Both the position numbers and the translations under genes were made by a program. 46,112 bases of DNA. It comes from Thermoproteota archaeon. GTDB lineage: Archaea > Thermoproteota > Thermoprotei > Thermoproteales > Thermocladiaceae. The stretch is taken from NCBI GenBank assembly GCA_013153895.1, contig JAADDN010000005.1, positions 1 through 46,112 of the forward strand, written 5' to 3'. Shown here in pieces: positions 39,111-46,112 of the stretch (position 1 is its first letter; each line of letters opens with the position of its first letter). The notes beneath the pieces are model-generated. The model was not told the DNA's origin. It saw only the letters and a list, made by a program, of their open reading frames with translations, and made no database searches.

Positions 39111-39252
39111 TGGAGTTACAGTTGAGTACTGCTGCTTCTCTTAGAGATGTATCTTTCAGAATTAGCTTTCCATCCCTATACTCTATCATTATTATGTCCT
39201 TAATAATCTCCTCTTTTCCATCTTTCACTATTCTAACAGTTAAGATACACAT
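39055..39252 (-). CDS. CooT-like small protein (putative nickel accessory protein)
   Basis: 65 aa beginning MCILTVRIVKDGKEEIIKDIIMIEYRDGKLILKDT, similar to CooT-type proteins with conserved Cys2; overlaps the cooC-like stop on the same strand. Confidence 0.68.
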   Translation of the reverse strand: MCILTVRIVKDGKEEIIKDIIMIEYRDGKLILKDTSLREAAVLNCNSIKSFRLNTLDAYALLEIQ

Positions 39253-40037
39253 CTGCTAGTTACCTCACTAAGCATCTTATCTACAAGCTTCTTAACGTTT
39301 TCATAAGCTACCGAGCTCTCAAGCTTTGATCCTAGTAGACATGATTGAAAAATCTTCTCATCATATGGTATCACTATGTCTGGCGTTAATCCCTCTTTCT
39401 GAAATAGTTCTCTAACAGTATTCTCAATTTCTTTAGGAACCTTGTTAACTATTATATAGAACCTCTTACCTAGCTTATCAGCAACCTTCTTAAGATTCTT
39501 CACAATATTTATGCTCTCTCTAGTAGGATCAGCCACGGCTATAATAGCATCAGCATACTCTTCAACTCCTCTACCTACATGCTCAACACCTGCATCTGTA
39601 TCAACTATGATTACCTCCCTATCATCAAGCTTAAGATTCTTTAAAAGAGTTCTAGTAAATATGTTTAGAGGACAAGCACAACCTTCACCTAGCTCTCTTA
39701 TCTTACCAACAACTAGTATTCCTATACCATCATCAGTATACGATATGTATGGTCTCTCTATCTCAGAAACCTTGAAAGTTCTCTTAGAGATCTCTCCTAT
39801 AGCCTTCACAAGCCTATCCTCACCATCTCTGAGAGCTTGCATTACTCCTCTCCTACCACCAAAATAGTCTGCTAATGTTCTAGGTTTCTCTGCTCCTGCT
39901 AAGACTGGTAGAAGCTCGTTAGATTCATCCATATCTATGATATATGGTCTATAACCCTTCTCCCTAAATGCACGTGCAAGAAGGATACTTATCACAGTCT
40001 TTCCTGAACCTCCTTTACCACATACCATTACTCTCAT
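39240..40037 (-). CDS. CooC-like nickel-insertion ATPase (MinD/ParA family)
   Basis: MVCGKGGSGKTVISILLARAF deviant Walker A, MDESNELL, ACPLNIFTRTLL, VIIVDTDAGVEHVGRGVEEYADAIIAVADPT. Confidence 0.85.
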   Translation of the reverse strand: MRVMVCGKGGSGKTVISILLARAFREKGYRPYIIDMDESNELLPVLAGAEKPRTLADYFGGRRGVMQALRDGEDRLVKAIGEISKRTFKVSEIERPYISYTDDGIGILVVGKIRELGEGCACPLNIFTRTLLKNLKLDDREVIIVDTDAGVEHVGRGVEEYADAIIAVADPTRESINIVKNLKKVADKLGKRFYIIVNKVPKEIENTVRELFQKEGLTPDIVIPYDEKIFQSCLLGSKLESSVAYENVKKLVDKMLSEVTSRCVS

Positions 40038-40099
40038 AAATGTTGAGTAGTGATATTGTTTAGAAGTATTTAAAGATTCTTCACTATTGAAGAATGTTT

Positions 40100-41146
40100 T
40101 TAGAATCTGTACTTCTTACCCTCCATTATAAGTCCTAGAACCCTATCCGTCTTCTCTATAGAGGTCCACTTATCAGCAAGCTTGAACATTGCTCTCAAAG
40201 CATCAATGTTTTCTGGAATAACTATGCTCTCCTGATGAATACCCATCATTAGGTAGACTTCTCTTCCATCTATTACTGTTATAGATCCCTCAAATATGCA
40301 GTTCTCCATAACATCGTTTCTGTATCTTCCCATGTCTCTAGCCCACTCAATTATGTGAGCAAGACTATCCATTCTCTTTCCATGAGGTATCAACATTATT
40401 CTAGGAGTCTCTGACAATATTCTTATAATATCTTCTCTCGTTACTTGACTCTCAAGCTCTATGTTTACCATATGCATGTGCATTATTGTTACAGGTACAG
40501 CAACAGCCATCGTAACAATATCTATCTCTGGTATAACAGTCTTCACGTCTGGACCATGATGACTTGGCACTGTTACTGGATCTGGAACAACATCGTTTAT
40601 AGGTCCTCTCTTATGCTCCTTAGGATCAGCACCTCTCCTGACAAGGCACACTCTAACTCTCCTTATCTTTAGACCATGTAATAGAAATGCTGAGAGTAGT
40701 CTACAGAGTCCAGTAGTATTACAGCTCACTACTCTAACATATCTTGCACCTATAGCTTTCTCATAATTTGCGAGAGAGCTAAAACTTACATCTGCTACAT
40801 CAGCCTTCTCTCCACCCTGAAATATTGCTGGCTTGTTCTTAGGTAGGTAATACTTCTCTTTCATTTCCTTACCAACTTTTGCTGGTGTTGCATCAACTAT
40901 GACGTCAGATTTCTCAACAAGCTCATCTATCGTTCCAGCTACAGGTATTCCAAGCTTCTCAAAATCTTTCAACTTCTCCGGATATGTATATACTTTATAT
41001 CCCTTCTTCACTGCGATCTCAGCCTCATAGTCTGGCGTGGTCTTAGCTACACCAACAAGCTCGAACTCATCAGGAAACTTCACTACAGCATCAGCAATTC
41101 TTTTACCAATCGTTCCATATCCAACTACACCTACCTTAATGGGCAT
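40100..41146 (-). CDS. gap: Archaeal-type glyceraldehyde-3-phosphate dehydrogenase (phosphorylating)
   Basis: [54 protein letters not shown]. Confidence 0.96.
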   Translation of the reverse strand: MPIKVGVVGYGTIGKRIADAVVKFPDEFELVGVAKTTPDYEAEIAVKKGYKVYTYPEKLKDFEKLGIPVAGTIDELVEKSDVIVDATPAKVGKEMKEKYYLPKNKPAIFQGGEKADVADVSFSSLANYEKAIGARYVRVVSCNTTGLCRLLSAFLLHGLKIRRVRVCLVRRGADPKEHKRGPINDVVPDPVTVPSHHGPDVKTVIPEIDIVTMAVAVPVTIMHMHMVNIELESQVTREDIIRILSETPRIMLIPHGKRMDSLAHIIEWARDMGRYRNDVMENCIFEGSITVIDGREVYLMMGIHQESIVIPENIDALRAMFKLADKWTSIEKTDRVLGLIMEGKKYRF

Positions 41147-41161
41147 AGTTATCTCACCTTC

Positions 41162-42442
41162 CTAGTATTTTGCTGTTTTACCCGGTTCAACAGTTTTTGA
41201 GAATAGTTCTCTAGATTTTGCTAAAGCTACAAGACCAGGAAGCTCCTCGCCAGCTAACGTGTACAGGAATGCTCTTCCTCCAGTTGATACATGACTAATC
41301 TTATCTAGGAGACCTAGCTTTCTAGCAATCATCACAGTATGACCACCACCTATAGCAGTGAACTTACATTTCGATATCATTGTCATAAGTATCTCAACTG
41401 TTCCTTTAGCAAACTCCTCATTCTCTATCCATCCTACAGGTCCAGTCATGATCACATTCTCATACTGTGCTACAAGGTCTTTATAGAGGTCGAGAGTCTT
41501 TGGACCTATGTCAACAATCTCATCATTAACGTTCTTCACATCTACTACATGTGAAGTACCGTCTTTCCTAAGGACAACATGGTCTAGTGGAGTAATTATT
41601 CTATCAGAATACTTGTCTAGAAGTTTTCTAGCAGTCTCAACCTGCTCCTGAAGTTTCTTGCTCTCAATGAACTCCTTAATCCATCCTGATGCACCATGTT
41701 TAGCAGCAGTGAAGACAGTACTAACTAGACCACCTGTAACGATCTTATCAGCAATATTTCTCTCCAAGATCTTAGCAATAACTTTCACTGTGTCGGGGAT
41801 CTTAGAGCCTCCAGCAATTATGAGAGTATTACGAGGATCTGACTGAAGAACGTACTTGAGAGCATCAATCTCTTTCTGAAGTATAAGCCCCATACAGCTT
41901 GGAAGCTTACATGTGAAACCTACTATGCTTGCATGTGATCTATGGATTGCAGCAAAGGCATCAAGAATGAACTCGTCAAAGAGATTCCAAAGCTTTCTTA
42001 CGAGATATGAGTTACTATGCTCTTCAGGACTTCTCTCGAGAGTCTCCTCACTGAGAAATCTGACATTCTCGAGCATAAGTATCTCACCATTCTTGAGCTT
42101 CCTTATCTCTTCTCGAGCAGCAGGACCAATTATATCATCGATGAACTTGACCTCTTGACCAACATATCGTGACATGACTTTTGAGTGAGCTTCAAGTGAT
42201 GAGAACTCTTTATCTCCAGGTCTACCTTGGTGAGCTATTATTACTACTGCACAATCTAGATCAACTAGCTTACGTATAGTCTGAGCATGAGCATATATTC
42301 TAAAGTCATCTAGTATCTGACTCTTAGACTTATCTAAGGGAACATTTATGTCAACTCTCACTAGTACCTTCTTTCCTTCGTGTTTCAAGTCCTCGAACCT
42401 GGGTACCTTAGATACGAGCTCGAGAAACTTCGCAACTTCCAC
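41162..42442 (-). CDS. pgk: Phosphoglycerate kinase
   Basis: KKVLVRVDINVPLDK, VVIIAHQGRPGDKEF, AFAAIHRSHASIVGF, IIAGGSKIPDTVKVI, MTGPVGWIENEEFAKGT, GGGHTVMIARKLG. Confidence 0.96.
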   Translation of the reverse strand: MEVAKFLELVSKVPRFEDLKHEGKKVLVRVDINVPLDKSKSQILDDFRIYAHAQTIRKLVDLDCAVVIIAHQGRPGDKEFSSLEAHSKVMSRYVGQEVKFIDDIIGPAAREEIRKLKNGEILMLENVRFLSEETLERSPEEHSNSYLVRKLWNLFDEFILDAFAAIHRSHASIVGFTCKLPSCMGLILQKEIDALKYVLQSDPRNTLIIAGGSKIPDTVKVIAKILERNIADKIVTGGLVSTVFTAAKHGASGWIKEFIESKKLQEQVETARKLLDKYSDRIITPLDHVVLRKDGTSHVVDVKNVNDEIVDIGPKTLDLYKDLVAQYENVIMTGPVGWIENEEFAKGTVEILMTMISKCKFTAIGGGHTVMIARKLGLLDKISHVSTGGRAFLYTLAGEELPGLVALAKSRELFSKTVEPGKTAKY

Positions 42443-42520
42443 ATGATATCTAGATTTAGAGAAAATATTTAAAAGTATTATTACACTACATTTTTCGCTC
42501 TATCTCAATAGTAACCCACA

Positions 42521-42557
42521 TAACCTATATAGACATGACCTAGGCCTATATAGGTTA
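42521..42557. repeat. 12-bp perfect inverted repeat with 13-nt spacer, upstream of pgk
   Basis: TAACCTATATAG (42521-42532) and CTATATAGGTTA (42546-42557); each arm contains the palindrome CTATATAG, 21 bp apart. Confidence 0.85.
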
Positions 42558-42562
42558 CGTAG

Positions 42563-43555
42563 CTACGTGCTGACGCTCTGTAGTATAACGTAGCTACCTA
42601 GAAGTCTCACATAGCTACATTTACTCTCAAACTCTCTAATTAAGTCATCATCTATAGAACCCTCATACTCAAGGTAGAAATAGTAGCTCCAAGGCATCTT
42701 GCGAAGAGGTCTTGAGTATATCATTGTCAGGTTTATACGTCTCTTAGCAAAACACTCTAAAGCATTGTATAAAGCTCCTGGAACATGTTTAACTGTGAAT
42801 ATTATTCCAGTTCTATCACCATGAGTGAACATTATTCTCGATACTATGATGAACCTCGTATAACTTTCAAAATCTTCAACATGTTCTAAAAGTATTTTCA
42901 ATCCTCTCATCTTTGCGCCAAGCTTAGATGCAAGACATCCACATTTACGACCATTCTTAACTAGATCTAGAGATCTTGATGTAGATTCTGTAAATATTAT
43001 CTCCTTAACGTTCCTTAACCTCCTATTAACAAAGAACTTACATTGCGCGAGAGCGTAAGGCTGAGCATAGAGAACCTCTACATCTTCTAGTTTCTCTACG
43101 TCCTCACTAACTACTAGGCACATATTTATCCTCTTCTCAATACAGAGATTAACATATAGGTTAGACAATGTTTCTAAAGTATCGAGAGTCTCGTGAACTA
43201 TGCCTTCAAGACTGTTCTCGAATGGTACTATCCCAAGCTCGACATCACCTCTACTTACAGCTTTCAAGACGTCGCTTATCCTGTCATATGACACATATGT
43301 GACATGTTGACCAAAAAGTTCTAGAGCTACCTCATGAGTGAACGTTCCTTCAGGACCTAGAAATCCTATCTTGACATCACCTGATACTGATAAGGGAAGT
43401 AAAGATGAGAGTAAGATTCTGCTCTCTTTACTTAATCCTCTAGCTAAGTCTGATAATAGTTTAACAGCATCTACTATCGTTAGACCCTCCATAATGTTTC
43501 TAATCTTCTCACGTAGGTCTTGCACACTTCTTTCTATCTCTCCAAGCTTATTCAC
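42563..43555 (-). CDS. pheA: Prephenate dehydratase with ACT domain
   Basis: IGFLGPEGTFTHEVALELFG, GIVPFENSLEGIVHETLDTL, SRSLDLVKNGRKCGCLASKLGA, ESYTRFIIVS, FTVKHVPGALYNALECFAKRRINLTMIYSRP. Confidence 0.95.
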   Translation of the reverse strand: MNKLGEIERSVQDLREKIRNIMEGLTIVDAVKLLSDLARGLSKESRILLSSLLPLSVSGDVKIGFLGPEGTFTHEVALELFGQHVTYVSYDRISDVLKAVSRGDVELGIVPFENSLEGIVHETLDTLETLSNLYVNLCIEKRINMCLVVSEDVEKLEDVEVLYAQPYALAQCKFFVNRRLRNVKEIIFTESTSRSLDLVKNGRKCGCLASKLGAKMRGLKILLEHVEDFESYTRFIIVSRIMFTHGDRTGIIFTVKHVPGALYNALECFAKRRINLTMIYSRPLRKMPWSYYFYLEYEGSIDDDLIREFESKCSYVRLLGSYVILQSVST

Positions 43556-43631
43556 TATCTCCTTCAGAATTGGCTGTACATGCTCACCAATAATGTAAGA
43601 TTAAGAAGATAGTATTAAGCTATTACCCTCT

Positions 43632-44288
43632 TCACCTCTCAATTAAGTAATGAAGAACAACACAGTTACCACACTCACATATTACTACATCCTTCAACAA
43701 GAATCTAGGGCACTCACTAGTATCTTTATAACCATCGCCATTAAATATTGAAACACCACTCCCAAACACGTATGGTGTAACAGTCACATATATCTCATCT
43801 ACTAGACCCTCTCTCAGAAGATTAATGTTCAAATTACCACCACCTTCAACAAGAAGCTTTCTTACACCATACCTAGAGTATAAGATCTCTAGAGCAGCTT
43901 TAAGATCAACCTTCTCATGACCAACAACTTCAACATTAACTCCAAGATCCTTCAACTCCCTAATCTTACCAGGATCTGCTCTCTCAGAAGTGAATACTAT
44001 AGTAGGAATCTCTCTAGCAGTCCTAAACAATCTCAGACTAGTTCTACAGGATAGTCTACCATCAACTACTACCCTGATAGGCTGCCTTTTAGTAGGAACA
44101 AGTCTCACAGTTAGCATAGGATCATCAATCTCAGCTGTTCTAGCACCTATCATGACAGCATCACACTCAGCTCTATGCATGTGAAGTCTCTTCAGATCAT
44201 ATTCACAGGATAATCTAGAGAACCCAGTAGAGCTAGCTATCCTCCCATCTATCGTACATGCAGATACAATACGAACCCAAGGTCTCAT
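43632..44288 (-). CDS. arfC: Riboflavin-pathway pyrimidine reductase (RIB7/ArfC-like, RibD C-terminal family)
   Basis: SACTIDGRIAS, HRAECDAVMIGARTAEIDDPMLTVR, IRVVVDGRL, KLLVEGGGNLNINLLREGLVDEIYVTVTPYVFG. Confidence 0.92.
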   Translation of the reverse strand: MRPWVRIVSACTIDGRIASSTGFSRLSCEYDLKRLHMHRAECDAVMIGARTAEIDDPMLTVRLVPTKRQPIRVVVDGRLSCRTSLRLFRTAREIPTIVFTSERADPGKIRELKDLGVNVEVVGHEKVDLKAALEILYSRYGVRKLLVEGGGNLNINLLREGLVDEIYVTVTPYVFGSGVSIFNGDGYKDTSECPRFLLKDVVICECGNCVVLHYLIER

Positions 44289-44818
44289 CTTCTAAACTGA
44301 GCTAATAATTTAAGAGCTGCAAGCTTATATAAGCCTACCGTTGGAATAGCTGTTAAACAATTCCTAAAATAATTCCCATATACAACTAGACCCCTATCAA
44401 TATTAAGTATTAACAATATCGCTAACACATCCTCCTCACCATCAACAACAATTAACACATTCCTACCCTTATCAACAAGCTTAACAGCAGTCTCAATTGA
44501 ATCAAAACTTCTATCACTAATAGTAGAAGGTTCATTATGAAGTCTTATAATATCTTTAAAAAGTACTGAAATAGCTGAGAGAGTATCAATCTTCTTTTCT
44601 CGAAGAGTCTTATTATCAATAATAGCAATATTAGGAACTCTCCAATACTTTATAACATTGAGAGTAACTACATCACCAACTGTGGCTAAGGTTCTTAAGT
44701 TAAGAGATTCAAAAGCTATTCTGAGCTTTCTAATACTTTTCGGAACATCATCAAATATACATATACCTATTGGCTCTCTTAGGAGCTTTACAGCTGTGTT
44801 CAACAACCTGAAAGCCAC
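44285..44818 (-). CDS. DUF359 GTP-dependent dephospho-CoA kinase
   Basis: LREPIGICIFDD, ATVGDVVTLNVI, PNIAIIDNKTLR, NEPSTI, VLIVVDGEEDVLAILLIL, GLVVYGNYFRNCLTAI. Confidence 0.88.
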   Translation of the reverse strand: MAFRLLNTAVKLLREPIGICIFDDVPKSIRKLRIAFESLNLRTLATVGDVVTLNVIKYWRVPNIAIIDNKTLREKKIDTLSAISVLFKDIIRLHNEPSTISDRSFDSIETAVKLVDKGRNVLIVVDGEEDVLAILLILNIDRGLVVYGNYFRNCLTAIPTVGLYKLAALKLLAQFRR

Positions 44819-44859
44819 ATGTAACAGTATAACACTACTTAAATACTATTACTCTAGAT

Positions 44860-45819
44860 ATGAGCAGAGTATTAATATACCTCGACTATGGTCCCTCAAG
44901 AGAGCTAGTAACCAGAATAGAAAGGTATCTAGAGCTCCTAGAGAAAGATAATAAGGCACTAATATCAACTTTACCATATATAGTAGACTTAGACGAAGAA
45001 ACTAAAAAGAAAATTATAATTAAACTAGCAGAGATATGGGCTAGAATAACAGCATCAACTAGATTAGCAGAGTCTACGGTATCAATAATATATCAATACA
45101 TTACTAGATCAATAAACGATAAAACATTAATGTTAAATATAGTGAAGGAAATATCGAAAATAGAACAGATAGAGGATCTATTAATAATGAATACATTACT
45201 AAAGATAGGAACAGGAAAAGCTCTTCCAGATCTCGGACTGATAGCATTATATGAGGATCCTTTATCAATAGAGCAAGGTCGTAGGGTTGGTAGGATTGAA
45301 ATATCTAACATATTAGTAAGAAAGATGGTATCTCTTCAATATGAATCTAGAATAATGAAAACTATAAGAAAACTAGAACTTGAAATTGTACTATGTAGGA
45401 AAAAGTTTAAGAGTTATGATAATATTAAAATAATTGATTGGAGATGCCTTGGAATATATCCATATAGTGGTTATACTAGAAGTATCAGTAGTGAAGGTAT
45501 TGAGCTTGCAGAACCTGTTCTCTGTGCCTATCTTAGACATAATGTTGACATTAGTACTATAGTTGGTGAACGTAGTAGTTGTAAGGTGATTATATCACAT
45601 TATAGGATACCTAAGATATCTCTAGACTATGAATGTATTAATAATATTCTTCATGATCGAAGTTTTAAATATCATATTCTATGTTTACCTTCTTCTATGA
45701 CCTTGAGAGATCGTGATATTGTTGTTAATTTTTTGAAAAGTATTGGGATTGATGTTCATAAGGTTCTTGATGTTCCTGTTGATGTTCTTCTTGACTTGTT
45801 TCCCTTCTGTAACACTTGA
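44860..45819 (+). CDS. Hypothetical protein
   Basis: 319-aa ORF divergent from DUF359 gene; no family recognised. Confidence 0.6.
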   Translation: MSRVLIYLDYGPSRELVTRIERYLELLEKDNKALISTLPYIVDLDEETKKKIIIKLAEIWARITASTRLAESTVSIIYQYITRSINDKTLMLNIVKEISKIEQIEDLLIMNTLLKIGTGKALPDLGLIALYEDPLSIEQGRRVGRIEISNILVRKMVSLQYESRIMKTIRKLELEIVLCRKKFKSYDNIKIIDWRCLGIYPYSGYTRSISSEGIELAEPVLCAYLRHNVDISTIVGERSSCKVIISHYRIPKISLDYECINNILHDRSFKYHILCLPSSMTLRDRDIVVNFLKSIGIDVHKVLDVPVDVLLDLFPFCNT

Positions 45820-45863
45820 CTTGATCTAATATAAATATCTCCTGAGAATGATTATACTAGAGG

Positions 45864-46112
45864 ATGAGTGGGAGAGCTCCGAAAGTTTCGGGAAAGTATT
45901 TCACCTTCCTATCAACAGGCTCGTACGTTATAGGAATAGAAGATGATGATATACTGATAGGAGAGGAGGCTCTAGATAAAGTTCTAAACTACATTTCTAA
46001 GAAGTTTGTAGCAAAGTGTGACAAGTGTGGTCGACTGGTATCTATAAATTCTATAGGACTTCTAAAAATTATTGATGGTAGAGTAAGAACAATATTATGT
46101 AGAGACTGTGTT
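45864..46112 (+). CDS. Partial ORF truncated by window end; small zinc-ribbon-like protein
   Basis: Open from ATG 45864 to window end: MSGRAPKVSGKYFTFLSTGSYVIGIEDDDILIGEEALDKVLNYISKKFVAKCDKCGRLVSINSIGLLKIIDGRVRTILCRDCV; paired CxxC motifs. Not in the supplied ORF track. Confidence 0.6.
   Translation, partial: MSGRAPKVSGKYFTFLSTGSYVIGIEDDDILIGEEALDKVLNYISKKFVAKCDKCGRLVSINSIGLLKIIDGRVRTILCRDCV

Noticed and set aside
1-46112. tRNA, rRNA, CRISPR arrays, transposases, integrases
   Set aside because: Looked for T-loop-like GGTTCRANTC motifs, regularly spaced direct repeats and transposase/integrase motifs; none recognised by eye. A tRNAscan/CRISPR search would be decisive.

Overview
Compact, AT-rich archaeal chromosome segment. 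Its protein families (RadA, PriL, L18e, Nep1, diphthine synthase, Trm10, PyrI, GTP-dependent dephospho-CoA kinase, archaeal GAPDH/PGK, DUF126) point to a thermophilic crenarchaeon (Thermoprotei). Most of it is core metabolism: lysC/CM-tyrA/aroE/DUF126/Fe-ADH operon, radA, proC, guaA-B subunit, priL, nep1, dphB, trm10-like, pyrB-pyrI-pyrD, a PiT-like transporter with two DUF47/PhoU-like genes, GltD-like oxidoreductase, DUF89, beta-CASP nuclease, Mo/W-type ABC transporter, purB, purA, L18e, CaCA-like exchanger, DUF1611 plus dipeptide-epimerase-like enzyme, HypC/CooC/CooT-like nickel maturation genes, gap, pgk, pheA, arfC-like, DUF359. No rRNA, tRNA, CRISPR or transposon was recognised. The observations most worth following up are: (1) four C/D-box sRNA candidates, two flanking radA and one overlapping the called start of guaA; (2) an HTH protein fused to what looks like a degenerate tetrapyrrole-methylase domain with a Cys-rich tail, lying between purB and purA; (3) an apparently degenerate IorA-like ferredoxin protein without recognisable TPP motifs; (4) all eight convergent gene pairs overlapping or abutting at their stop codons; (5) several palindromic operator candidates; (6) abrupt changes in third-codon-position composition inside genes. 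All family calls are from reading the sequence by eye; no searches were run.
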